A DNA stretch of 64,000 bases from a virus, in the IMG/VR virus record IMGVR_UViG_3300046665_000589, positions 1 to 64,000 of that record; one strand, written 5' to 3'. Position numbers and translations under genes: made by a program. The notes below the pieces were generated by a model. The model made no database searches, was not told the origin of the DNA, and saw nothing but the letters and a program-made list of their open reading frames with translations. Positions 27,041 to 34,165 of this stretch are shown one piece after another; the first letter of the stretch is position 1, and each line of letters begins with the position of its first letter.

Positions 27041-27072
27041 CCTCCATTGGAGTTGCCATTATCCAATGGAGG
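27041..27072 (-). promoter_or_regulatory. Leader hairpin sequestering the tape-measure ribosome-binding site
   Basis: In the leftward transcript, CCTCCATTGGA and TCCAATGGAGG form a perfect 11-bp stem with a 10-base loop. The 3' arm ends in the GGAGG Shine-Dalgarno sequence used by the tape-measure start at 27033. Folding would hide the site, so translation should be delayed or coupled to ribosomes leaving the upstream chaperone gene. Confidence 0.75.
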
Positions 27073-27078
27073 CTAGTT

Positions 27079-27103
27079 GTAGGCAAGCAATTACTATGCC
27101 TAC
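27079..27103. repeat. Inverted repeat overlapping the stop of the chaperone fusion
   Basis: GTAGGCA (27079-27085) and TGCCTAC (27097-27103), 11 bases apart. The right arm contains the TAG stop of the frameshifted chaperone. It also contains an AGGCA-N7-TGC dyad on the minus strand (27087-27101) like the late promoter sites, and resembles the repeat at 16619-16650. Confidence 0.55.
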
Positions 27104-27836
27104 TTCTTGCGTTTCTCGCCCACGTACTCGAGGTAGGCGTTGTCGATCATGGTCACGTATCGCAGCAGACGGTCCCGTTCGTTCACTTTTGAGATTTTGA
27201 ACAGGTAGCAGTAGGCGAGGATCTCTGACACCGGGATCGCCAGCGGTCCACCCATGCTGACTGGCCTGCCACGCGCGATGGACTGGTACGCGCCGTAGTA
27301 ATAGGCCTGGCGGACATCGAGGACGGGGCGATCGCGCAAGGCTTGCGGATCGTCCCCGTCGCGCCTTAGCTGTTCAAGGAACTCGAGCTGACTACCCCAC
27401 TGCAGGTCCCAGCGTAGGTAGTCTCGGAGTTTTTTGCGTCAGCCGCTTCCGTCTGGTAGCGGAAGTTGCGGAACTCGGCGGCCAGGGCGCCGATCACCTT
27501 CTGGAACTCCTCGTGCTGCAGCATGGTCTGGGCCTGGCTGACGCTGTGGCTGACCGGCTGACCCTTGTAGCCCAGGCCTTCGAAGTCGAGCAGGATGGTA
27601 TGCGCCATGACTTCGGCCATGATCTTGCTCGAGCGTGCCTTGGCAGCCGCGACCTGCTCCGGCGTGTCCTTCTGGTCCAGCTCGTGCTTGAACTGCTCGT
27701 AGCGGGCGTTGACCATGCGGTTGTAGGCCGGATTGCCGGCGCGTGCGACCCGCACGCGGCCAGTGCCCAGCGGGAACCAGCGGCCTTCTTGTTCGGCCTT
27801 GGGGTCGACGGCGTACTCGGCGAAAATATCGAACAT
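27100..27836 (-). CDS. Tail assembly chaperone -1 frameshift fusion (gpGT-like)
   Basis: A -1 slip at 27429-27435 joins the first 136 residues of the upstream frame to a 109-residue extension (LRDYLRWDLQWGSQLEFLEQ onward) ending at 27100, giving 245 residues. The downstream frame has no credible start or ribosome-binding site of its own near the junction and stays open back past the slippery site, as expected for a fused T domain. By analogy with lambda, the minor fusion binds tube subunits. Confidence 0.85.
27366..27836 (-). CDS. Tail assembly chaperone, zero-frame product (gpG-like)
   Basis: 156-residue product of unshifted translation. It lies between the tail tube and tape measure genes, the conserved place for the gpG/gpGT pair, and is predicted mostly helical. 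Near residues 134-136 the codons GCA AAA AAC form a slippery heptamer, after which the zero frame soon ends at 27366. It has its own promoter (27868-27896). It should bind the tape measure protein and recruit tube subunits during tail assembly. Confidence 0.88.
   Translation of the reverse strand: MFDIFAEYAVDPKAEQEGRWFPLGTGRVRVARAGNPAYNRMVNARYEQFKHELDQKDTPEQVAAAKARSSKIMAEVMAHTILLDFEGLGYKGQPVSHSVSQAQTMLQHEEFQKVIGALAAEFRNFRYQTEAADAKNSETTYAGTCSGVVSSSSLNS
27429..27435 (-). promoter_or_regulatory. Programmed -1 ribosomal frameshift site AAAAAAC
   Basis: The heptamer A-AAA-AAC is in the right phase of the zero frame (codons GCA AAA AAC, starting at 27437). After re-pairing, reading continues as CTC CGA GAC TAC in the -1 frame. 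AAAAAAC fits the X-XXY-YYZ rule and the position fits tail chaperone genes of long-tailed phages. Confidence 0.88.
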
Positions 27837-27867
27837 GGTATGGGACTCCTAGTGGTTTGGAGCGGCC

Positions 27868-27896
27868 AGTGTACGCAAGCTTTTGAACATTGTCAA
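27868..27896 (-). promoter_or_regulatory. Predicted sigma70-like promoter for tail chaperone/tape measure genes
   Basis: TTGACA (27891-27896), exactly 17 bp, and TACACT (27868-27873), just downstream of the tail-tube terminator and about 30 bases above the chaperone ATG. This is one of the closest matches to the sigma70 consensus in the window. Confidence 0.75.
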
Positions 27897-27914
27897 AAGG
27901 AAAGCTGCGCAAAA

Positions 27915-27949
27915 GCAAAAAGGGCGCAGCCCTTGTTGGCGCTGCGCCC
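27915..27949 (-). terminator. Rho-independent terminator after the tail tube gene
   Basis: In leftward reading, a perfect 9-bp GC stem (GGGCGCAGC with GCTGCGCCC) is followed by CTTTTTGCTTTT. It separates the tail tube transcript from the chaperone/tape measure unit, which then restarts from its own promoter. This should let tube protein be made in larger amounts. Confidence 0.88.
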
Positions 27950-27974
27950 ACCCACTTCCCCACCACGAGAAATC

Positions 27975-29192
27975 TTACGGCGTCACGGCCGCGCCCACCC
28001 GGTCGATGAACATCGTCGCGCGCAGGGCCGGCGTCGCGTTGGCGACGTCCTTGTACGCAGTGTACTCGAAGCTGGCCATCAGGTCCGAATTCTTCGAGCC
28101 GGCGTTGACGGTGGCCTTGGTCAACTGCACGCGCGGCAGGGTGATCACGTAGCCGTTGCCCAGCGAGTCCTTGGTGGCCAGGCCCAGCGAGGTGTACACG
28201 TCGTTCATGAACTTGGTGAACAGCGCGCCGTTGGCGAAGTACACCTCGAGCGAGCCCTTGACCACGAAGGTGCCGATGCCCGCGCCGACCAGGCCCAGCA
28301 CGCCCAGGCCGTCCTGCGCGCGCAGGCCCGAGTCGATCTCGATGCTCATCTTCTTGATCGTCACGCCAGCCAGCGGGGCGCCGTTTTCCCAGATGTTGCC
28401 CACGCCGGTCACGCCGTTGTGGATGTCGTAGGTCTGCGACGCCGCGGTGACGCCCGGCAGCTGCGAGGCGGCGTTGAGCACCATGTCCTTGCCGAGGAAC
28501 GTGAAGGTCCCATCGGTCATCGACTTAGAGGCAAACTCGGTCGTGAACTTGCTCGGGTACTGGCCGCGGTAGGTGAAATACTGGTTGACCTCCGCAACCT
28601 GGCGCTCGATCGTGAACGGGGTCAGGGTCACGCCGTTCTGCAGGCGCGAGGTCGAGATCGTGCAGCCAGCGATCGGACCGGAAGCGGTGGCCGGGGTGCT
28701 CGGGTCGAGCGTGATCGCGGTCGTGGTCGGCGCAGTGGTGCCGTGCACGCGGAAGAACTTGCCGTCGTTGGCGTCGCCCGGCGCGTTCAGCTTGAACCAC
28801 TGACCCTTCTGCAGGGTCGTGAAGGCGCTCGAGCCGATCGGCGCGGCGCCAGCGGTGATGGTGGTGGCCGTCATCGTGCCGGCAAAGGCGGTGCCCACGC
28901 CGTTGGTGCCGTAGACGCTCCAGGCGCTGCGCAGCAGCGAAGCGAACAGACGGTCGTACTCGGCGTACTGCATGTGGATCTTGATGTCACCACCCGCCTG
29001 GGCGCCGGTCGTGGTCGACGAGGTCAGCTCGGCCGTGGCGTTCATCTCCTTGTCGTTTTCCTTGGTCAGGTCGAAGTTCAGCGTCTCCCCAGTCATGCGC
29101 AGGTAGGCGCCATTGCCAGCGACCGGCACTTGGCCGAAGTTGGTTTCCGGGATGTAGGCAAGCTGTACGCGGTCGGCTGATGGCAGCGGCAT
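27975..29192 (-). CDS. Major tail (tube) protein
   Basis: 405 residues. The N-terminal VQLAYIPETNFGQVP, then GETLNFDLTKENDKEMNAT and TTTGAQAGGDIKIHMQ, are typical of siphovirus tube subunits. A Thr/Ala-rich middle may be an inserted Ig-like domain (about 105-195). The C-terminal part (GSKNSDLMASFEYTAYKD) completes the tube fold. It has a GGAG ribosome-binding site, a leader hairpin and a strong terminator, which suits a highly expressed structural gene. Confidence 0.9.
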   Translation of the reverse strand: MPLPSADRVQLAYIPETNFGQVPVAGNGAYLRMTGETLNFDLTKENDKEMNATAELTSSTTTGAQAGGDIKIHMQYAEYDRLFASLLRSAWSVYGTNGVGTAFAGTMTATTITAGAAPIGSSAFTTLQKGQWFKLNAPGDANDGKFFRVHGTTAPTTTAITLDPSTPATASGPIAGCTISTSRLQNGVTLTPFTIERQVAEVNQYFTYRGQYPSKFTTEFASKSMTDGTFTFLGKDMVLNAASQLPGVTAASQTYDIHNGVTGVGNIWENGAPLAGVTIKKMSIEIDSGLRAQDGLGVLGLVGAGIGTFVVKGSLEVYFANGALFTKFMNDVYTSLGLATKDSLGNGYVITLPRVQLTKATVNAGSKNSDLMASFEYTAYKDVANATPALRATMFIDRVGAAVTP

Positions 29193-29201
29193 GATAGTGC
29201 T

Positions 29202-29232
29202 CCAAGGTAAAGTTTCCCGAAGTCTACCTTGG
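29202..29232 (-). promoter_or_regulatory. Leader hairpin before the tail tube gene
   Basis: On the leftward transcript, CCAAGGTA and TACCTTGG (8 bp, perfect) enclose a 15-base loop containing ACTTCGGGAA. The 3' arm runs into the GGAG ribosome-binding site seven bases before the ATG at 29192. The arrangement resembles the tape-measure leader. TTGACA lies just upstream, but its spacing to TAGACT is only 12 bp, so the promoter is unclear. Confidence 0.55.
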
Positions 29233-29273
29233 TTGTTCTGTCAAGTGTTGCAAAGTTTGCTGCCTGTGTGCAA

Positions 29274-29693
29274 TTATCGTGCCAGCCTGTCATACCAGAA
29301 ATCTAAAAGGGTCGGTACGTACCACCAACCCTTGACCTTGCGGGCGCGGATCGCCTGTGCCGCGTGCAGCTTGACGCTGCCGCAGGTCTGCAGCTCGAAG
29401 TACGGCACCACGAAGTCGAGCAGCCGGCGGGCGGCGTCGGTGCCGCTGTCCTTCTTGACCACTGCGTACAGGCACAGCTGCCCGACCTGGCGCACCAGCG
29501 GACGCTCGGCCAGGTCGAGCTGGCCTCCGCCGGGCAGGAAGTCGACCTCAACCAGCAGGTAAGGATCCTGCTGGGTGACCTGGTCAACCACGCTGCGGTT
29601 GTCGATCTCGACCACCAGCGGGTAGTCGGTGAAGTCGGCCTGGATTTGCGCCACCACGGCGCGAAGGTCTCGGCTGGCCTGTGCCTGGCTCAT
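29274..29693 (-). CDS. Tail terminator/tail completion protein
   Basis: 139 residues, start MSQAQASRDLRAVV. Its size and alpha/beta pattern, and its place directly before the tail tube gene, match gpU/DUF4128-like tail terminators that cap the tube and join it to the head. Segments YPLVVEIDNRSV and PYLLVEVDFLPGG form the likely central sheet. It overlaps the upstream gene by ATGA. Confidence 0.7.
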   Translation of the reverse strand: MSQAQASRDLRAVVAQIQADFTDYPLVVEIDNRSVVDQVTQQDPYLLVEVDFLPGGGQLDLAERPLVRQVGQLCLYAVVKKDSGTDAARRLLDFVVPYFELQTCGSVKLHAAQAIRARKVKGWWYVPTLLDFWYDRLAR

Positions 29694-30190
29694 GCGGTGC
29701 TCCCAAGTTCGCGCGCGCGGGCGCGCAGGTACGATTCGATCCGGACGCGGCCGGGGATGATGTTTTCGGGGCGCAGCTGCTCGACACCATCGGGCCCGAT
29801 CATGCGGGTACCGTCGGTGAACAACTCGGTGGCGTTGACGAAGTGCACCTGCGATTTCATCGTGACGCCGCGCAGCTGGGCCGCGCCGCGCGCCATCGCC
29901 GTGGCCACTGCCTCGGGGTCGCCGGCCTTGTGCGGCATCAGCTTTTGGCCATCGTGTTCGACCGCGTGCTTGCCGGGCCACGGCTTGAACACCGGCATGT
30001 TGCCGTCGACCACGATGTTCCAGTTGCTGGCGAATTCGCCTGAGAACTGGGGCGACACTACGACCCCCAGACCGTACAGGTAATACAGCTTCTGGCGAAA
30101 GCCGGCGTCGCCGCGCTTGACCACGGTCTTGCGCGTTGATTGCAGCCGCGCAAGGCTGAGCTTGATGGCGTTGGCGTTGAGCGCGATCAT
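29690..30190 (-). CDS. Head-tail joining protein, HK97 gp10-like
   Basis: 166 residues. An N-terminal helix (NANAIKLSLARLQSTRKTVV) is followed by FSGEFASNWNIVVDGN and a strand-loop region with IHF-like VHFVNATELFTDGTRMIGPD, like HK97 gp10-type minor tail or neck proteins. It lies between a connector gene and the tail terminator, with ATGA overlaps on each side. The exact family is not certain. Confidence 0.7.
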   Translation of the reverse strand: MIALNANAIKLSLARLQSTRKTVVKRGDAGFRQKLYYLYGLGVVVSPQFSGEFASNWNIVVDGNMPVFKPWPGKHAVEHDGQKLMPHKAGDPEAVATAMARGAAQLRGVTMKSQVHFVNATELFTDGTRMIGPDGVEQLRPENIIPGRVRIESYLRARARELGSTA

Positions 30191-31020
30191 GCCAGACGCA
30201 CGTGCAAGAGCCAGGCGTCCTGTTCGCTGACGATCGTCAGCGCGCGCCACTTGGCGCCTTGCATCGTGAATTCGGCGCCGACCACCGGCATGTAGGCGGC
30301 CTTGGCGATGTAGACCGCGCGGTCGCCCGGCTGCAGGGTGCTCTCGGCCAGCGTGCGGAACTGGTAGCACTTCTGGGGGTCGGTCTGGATCGCCCAAGTC
30401 GACACGGAAGTAGCGGTGCGGGTGTCGGCCACCAGGTCCAGGACCGAGCTGATAAAAGTCACCGGCTGGCGCGCGTCGGCATCAAGCTGGTCGGCCTCGG
30501 CAATGGTCAGATCCTCGATCGACGGGTAGGCGTTGCGCACCCGCAACAAGGTGGCGCCCTGACGCAGGAAGGTACCCTTGGCCACCGGCTCGCCGGGCGG
30601 GCAGAACACATTCCACATCACGTCCCAGTCGGCGCTGGTCTTGGCGTCCTGGGTGTCGCGGAAGTATTCCTTGTGGACGTGAAACTCGGTGCCGGCCGCC
30701 GCAAGGCAGACCTCGCCCGGGGTCAGCGCGCTGACCAGCCCGCTCGACTTCTTCAGCCCGTAGCTGCGACGGATCGGCACGCCCTGGAAGCTGTCGACGT
30801 TGCTATTGCCGACCAACCAGGTCTCGCCGTGGATCTGGACCACCGCGCGCGCCGGCGCCGCGGTACCGGGCACCGTGGTCATGGTGCGGCGGCGCGCGGT
30901 CGCGCCCGACGAGGTGTGGTCGTCGTGCGGCGTGGTGTGGCAGTGGAACAACAGCGCCCCGGTGTACGCGTCGTACACCGGGTCGTCGTCGAAGTAGCTG
31001 TCGACGTCGGCGATGTCCAT
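30187..31020 (-). CDS. Putative head-tail connector/structural protein, 277 aa
   Basis: Start MDIADVDSYF at 31020; upstream in-frame codons run into the previous gene. The N-terminus is acidic, with DDDPVYDAYTGALLFHCHTT, and the rest is beta-rich with Gly and His. It belongs to the neck gene group by position. No family is recognised, and the length exceeds usual connectors (about 110-170), so a two-domain protein is possible. Confidence 0.65.
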   Translation of the reverse strand: MDIADVDSYFDDDPVYDAYTGALLFHCHTTPHDDHTSSGATARRRTMTTVPGTAAPARAVVQIHGETWLVGNSNVDSFQGVPIRRSYGLKKSSGLVSALTPGEVCLAAAGTEFHVHKEYFRDTQDAKTSADWDVMWNVFCPPGEPVAKGTFLRQGATLLRVRNAYPSIEDLTIAEADQLDADARQPVTFISSVLDLVADTRTATSVSTWAIQTDPQKCYQFRTLAESTLQPGDRAVYIAKAAYMPVVGAEFTMQGAKWRALTIVSEQDAWLLHVRLA

Positions 31021-31021
31021 G

Positions 31022-31516
31022 TCAGCTGCCGGTGATCGGGCTGGTACCCGGGGTGGCGGCCAGCGCCGCCAGCCGCTCGGCCGGCGCGGGCGGGGTGGCG
31101 TCCGGGTTGAGCCTGGCGTAGGCCGCGCGCAGGCGGGTGCGCAGGATGCTGAGCGTGGTCGGGACGTCGATGCGCAGCTGGGCATAGGCGTCGGGAACTC
31201 GCTCCGCCTCGCTCTTGCCGGCGGCGCTGATGCGCGCCGGCGCGAACATCGCCACCGCGCCCAGACACTGCTTGGCGATGTGATAGGCGGCGTAGGCCTG
31301 CACCAGGTTGACGAAGCGCTCCTGGTCGTCGGTCTTGGTCGCGAGCGGCGCGGTGGCAGCGAAGTCGGCCAACATCTGCGCGTGCAGCGCGTCGATGTCG
31401 CCGGTCAGCTGCGTGGTGTAGAGCGGCAGCAGCAGTACGTCGTCGTGCAGCTCTTTCTCGGACACGCCGAGCACGGCGCGCACTTCGGCGGTGGAGGTGA
31501 TGTCGGTGAATGCCAT
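31022..31516 (-). CDS. Putative head-tail adaptor (gp6-like), 164 aa
   Basis: Begins MAFTDITSTAEVRAVLGVSE, like many adaptor proteins with an N-terminal helical bundle. The remainder is all-helical (FVNLVQAYAAYHIAKQCLGA) with a Pro/Ala-rich tail. It sits between the capsid gene group and the connector gene. An AAAAGGAGCCCTC leader gives a good ribosome-binding site. Confidence 0.65.
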   Translation of the reverse strand: MAFTDITSTAEVRAVLGVSEKELHDDVLLLPLYTTQLTGDIDALHAQMLADFAATAPLATKTDDQERFVNLVQAYAAYHIAKQCLGAVAMFAPARISAAGKSEAERVPDAYAQLRIDVPTTLSILRTRLRAAYARLNPDATPPAPAERLAALAATPGTSPITGS

Positions 31517-31536
31517 GAGGGCTCCTTTTGGGAAAC

Positions 31537-31560
31537 ATTATGGCACGGAAAATGCTTGCG
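31537..31560 (-). promoter_or_regulatory. Candidate late promoter -10 with dyad element
   Basis: CATAAT (complement of 31537-31542) has a 15-bp dyad (31541-31555) directly against it in the same register as at 37645-37659 and 16632-16646. The -35 (TTTTGC, 17 bp upstream) is poor, so activation by a factor bound at the dyad would be needed. It lies between a terminator and the 164-aa gene. Confidence 0.45.
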
Positions 31561-31589
31561 CAAAAGAAAAGCCCGCTGGCGCGGGCTTT
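31561..31589 (-). terminator. Rho-independent terminator after the 92-aa gene
   Basis: A perfect 9-bp stem AAAGCCCGC/GCGGGCTTT (arms 31568-31576 and 31581-31589) with a TGGC loop. Leftward reading continues into TTTTCTTTTG. Confidence 0.88.
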
Positions 31590-31624
31590 CTCGGCTCAGG
31601 CGCCGCCAATGCCGTCGCGGGGCG

Positions 31625-31903
31625 TCATTTTGCGGCGGCAGGGGCCTTGGGCGCCTGCGGTGCGTCAGCTACCGGCTCTTCCTTGAAGCGGATCTCGCCA
31701 TCGGTCGGGTCTTCGATCAGACGCAGCAGCGGCTGGGCCTTCAGGAAGTCCGAGCGGACAATGCGGGTCGGCACGCCCGGCTCGAGGATGACCAGGTCCG
31801 AGCCTGGGGTGTCGACCTGGCGCTGGTAATCCGGCAGGCGGACCTCGCCGGTATTGAGGACCCACTCGCCCTTCTTGTCGATGATCTTGAAGTGTTCGGA
31901 CAT
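31625..31903 (-). CDS. Hypothetical structural-region protein, 92 aa
   Basis: A small protein with a beta-rich body (FKIIDKKGEWVLNTGEVRLP, then SDLVILEPGVPTRIVRSDF) and a Pro/Ala/Lys tail. Its place after the major capsid gene, with its own promoter and terminator, suggests abundant production, for example a minor capsid or head completion protein. No family is recognised. Confidence 0.7.
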   Translation of the reverse strand: MSEHFKIIDKKGEWVLNTGEVRLPDYQRQVDTPGSDLVILEPGVPTRIVRSDFLKAQPLLRLIEDPTDGEIRFKEEPVADAPQAPKAPAAAK

Positions 31904-31930
31904 TCTTGTTCTCCTGTGGATGAGTTCCCG

Positions 31931-31959
31931 AAGTATGCCATGAATGTTTCCTTTGACAA
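31931..31959 (-). promoter_or_regulatory. Predicted promoter of the 92-aa gene
   Basis: TTGTCA (31954-31959), 17 bp and ATACTT (31931-31936); reading CATACT as the -10 gives 16 bp. The next bases, CGGGAA, complete an ACTTCGGGAA motif shared with the tail-tube leader. It lies in the gap between the 92-aa gene and the divergent endonuclease gene. Confidence 0.55.
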
Positions 31960-32014
31960 AGTTATTTTAAGGAGGTAGAGTCGAGGCCGGTTAAGACTGA
32001 AGAGGAGAAGCGTC

Positions 32015-32869
32015 ATGTTGGGAGAATGGGTAGCGTTGGACGACTGGCAGCAGCTGCCAGACGTTTCCGGGATCTACGTGATCCGGCACCGGCAGAGCCA
32101 GAAGGCGTATGTGGGCCAGTCGAAAAATGTGCGTCAGCGCATCGCAAGTCACCGGTACGCGCGGTCCTGGCACTACTTCGGGCGCGCGCTGCGGCGCCAC
32201 GGCCTCGCCGCGTTCGAGGTCTGCCTGCTGACCACAGGCGCACCGGAAGACCTGGGGCGCCTGGAGAAAGAAGCGATTGCCACGCTTGGCACGCTGGCGC
32301 CGGCCGGCTACAACCTGGCCGCTGGTGGCCTCGGGCCTACCGGCGTGACCTGGGCTTACGAACGCCGGCAGGCGCAGTCACTGGCGCGTACAGGCTTTCG
32401 GCACCGCCCTGACTCGATCGAGAAGATGCGCGAGGCGGCGCACAAAAACAATGGTTTCCGTGGGAAGAAGCACACGGCCGAGGCGAAAGCGAAAATCGGA
32501 GCAGCAACCGTGCGTGTCCACACCGGGATGAAGCGGTCACCGGAGGTACGGGCAAACATCTCGGCGTCCTTGCAAGGTCGTGCGGCGCCTGTGCTGTCGC
32601 CGGAAGCCCGAGCGCGCATCGCAGAAGCCAACAGGAAGCCAAACCCGAAAAAGGCTCAGAGAGGTGAAAAGAACGGCATGCATGGGGTCAGGCTAGGTGA
32701 GCACCCGGCTGCAAAGCGGGTTGGCTTGTGGCTGCCCGAAGCCCTGACCCCGACCACCTTCGAAACAGCGACCGAAGCAGCTGCCTGGGCGGGCGTCAAA
32801 GTGTCTACGCTATCCTGCTGGTGCTCCGGCAGACACAGGTCAACGCTGGGCGCCTGGGCCTACCTGTAA
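32015..32869 (+). CDS. GIY-YIG homing endonuclease with NUMOD3-type repeats
   Basis: A free-standing mobile endonuclease on the strand opposite to the surrounding late genes. The catalytic domain reads GIYVIRHRQSQKAYVGQS (residues 19-36), followed by RQRIASHRY and a conserved Glu in LGRLEKEAIATL. The C-terminal half has three or more NUMOD3-like DNA-binding repeats (GFRGKKHTAEAKAKIGAA, GMKRSPEVRANISAS, LSPEARARIAEAN) and a final helix-turn-helix-like EAAAWAGVKVSTLSCWCSGR. GAGGAG precedes the ATG. It has a shared terminator and sits beside the capsid gene, a common homing site. Confidence 0.92.
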   Translation: MLGEWVALDDWQQLPDVSGIYVIRHRQSQKAYVGQSKNVRQRIASHRYARSWHYFGRALRRHGLAAFEVCLLTTGAPEDLGRLEKEAIATLGTLAPAGYNLAAGGLGPTGVTWAYERRQAQSLARTGFRHRPDSIEKMREAAHKNNGFRGKKHTAEAKAKIGAATVRVHTGMKRSPEVRANISASLQGRAAPVLSPEARARIAEANRKPNPKKAQRGEKNGMHGVRLGEHPAAKRVGLWLPEALTPTTFETATEAAAWAGVKVSTLSCWCSGRHRSTLGAWAYL

Positions 32870-32872
32870 ATG

Positions 32873-32898
32873 AAAACGGCCCCTTTCGGGGCCGTTTT
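32873..32898. terminator. Bidirectional terminator between endonuclease and capsid genes
   Basis: An 11-bp perfect stem, AAAACGGCCCC with GGGGCCGTTTT, and a 4-base loop. A-rich and T-rich ends on both sides allow termination in both directions: after the rightward GIY-YIG gene and after the leftward major capsid gene. Confidence 0.9.
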
Positions 32899-32911
32899 AA
32901 GTTTGGTCAGA

Positions 32912-34144
32912 TCAGGAGATGACCAACACATCGAATGCCGTGAGGTCGGTATCACCGAATAACCTTAGGGCTTCCTCGCTCCAAGTCCAGATCATGCGAC
33001 TCGAGCGGCGCAGCACGAACTCCTCGGTCGCCTTGTAATCGGCGCTGGTGTTGGTCACCAGCTTGATCGCCTGCGACTGGTCCAGGCCCCACACGGTGTT
33101 GGCCGGCACCGGGCCACCGTTGGCGGCGTCGTCGACGATCAGCCACTTGACATCGTTGCCGAAGCCGATCGAGCCCTTGGCGGCGACCAGCTGCGGGTCG
33201 ATGCGGGCCAGCGTCGGGTCGTAGTTGTTCGAACCCGGGCGGCCGGTGCGCGACTCGATCTTCAGGTAGGTGTCGAGGTCGCACATCACGTGGGTGATCT
33301 TGCGGCGGCGGCGGTTGCGCGCCAGCCACTTGACCCAGGCCTTGTGGGTGACCACGCCGCCGGTGGCAGCCGCGTCCAGCGAGTTGGTGGTCACCGCCGG
33401 CACCGCGCCGTTGTTCTGGTCCGTGTCGCCCAGGAACAGGTTGCTCAGGTAGGTGTTGACGCGCGCGTTGTGCTCGATGTCGATGTAACGCTTCATCGTC
33501 AGACCGAACAGGTCGAGCGTGGTGCCCTTCATCGCTTCCTGGCTCATCTCGATGCCGATACCGTAGGCCGGGATGTTGAAGGCGCGCTCGGACGTGGTGA
33601 TCGTCAGCATGTTCGGCAGCTCGCCCAGCTGGGTCACGCGGGCGGCCTTGGCGGCGTCGGCACCCTTGTTGGCGCCACCGGCCTTCTGGTAGCTCAGCAC
33701 CGGCTGGCGGTAATAGTCGTCGGCCACCGGCACGGTGGTCTTGACCAGGTCACGGAAGCGCACGTCTTCGTCGCTGCGGCTGTCGTAGAACATGTCCTCG
33801 ACCATCTCGATGACGACCGACGGGAACAGGATGCGCGACTGGTTGCCCAGCGGGTCACCACGCTCGCGGCTGTTCGAGGTGCCGCCAGCCTGGAAGCCGG
33901 CATTGCCTTCGAGGATGTCGTGGATCGACGCGGCGCGCAAGCCGAACGGGTTCTTGCCGACCAGCGACAGGCCCTCCGAGGCGGCGATCTGCTGGAACGC
34001 CGTACCCTTCTTCGGGTCGGCGTCCTTGTAGGTCATGTTGATCAGGTGCGCGACCTTGACGTTCTTGTCGACCGCTTCCTTGTAGAGAGTGTTTTCCAGC
34101 TTGACCTGCTGGACGTTCCCCTCGGCATTGATGTAAAAGCCCAT
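32912..34144 (-). CDS. Major capsid protein (HK97 fold)
   Basis: 410 residues. It lies after portal, protease/scaffold and decoration genes, the standard place. Features expected of HK97-fold capsids are a charged N-terminal arm, an E-loop region around 130-170 (FYDSRSDEDVRFRDLVKTTV), a spine helix (YIDIEHNARVNTYLSNLF) and a C-terminal A-domain with IDPQLVAAKGSIGFGNDVKW. There is no obvious cleaved delta domain, in line with a separate scaffold. Flanking terminators suggest a strongly expressed unit. Confidence 0.9.
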   Translation of the reverse strand: MGFYINAEGNVQQVKLENTLYKEAVDKNVKVAHLINMTYKDADPKKGTAFQQIAASEGLSLVGKNPFGLRAASIHDILEGNAGFQAGGTSNSRERGDPLGNQSRILFPSVVIEMVEDMFYDSRSDEDVRFRDLVKTTVPVADDYYRQPVLSYQKAGGANKGADAAKAARVTQLGELPNMLTITTSERAFNIPAYGIGIEMSQEAMKGTTLDLFGLTMKRYIDIEHNARVNTYLSNLFLGDTDQNNGAVPAVTTNSLDAAATGGVVTHKAWVKWLARNRRRRKITHVMCDLDTYLKIESRTGRPGSNNYDPTLARIDPQLVAAKGSIGFGNDVKWLIVDDAANGGPVPANTVWGLDQSQAIKLVTNTSADYKATEEFVLRRSSRMIWTWSEEALRLFGDTDLTAFDVLVIS

Positions 34145-34165
34145 TGTTGTTCTCCTGTTGAGGGG

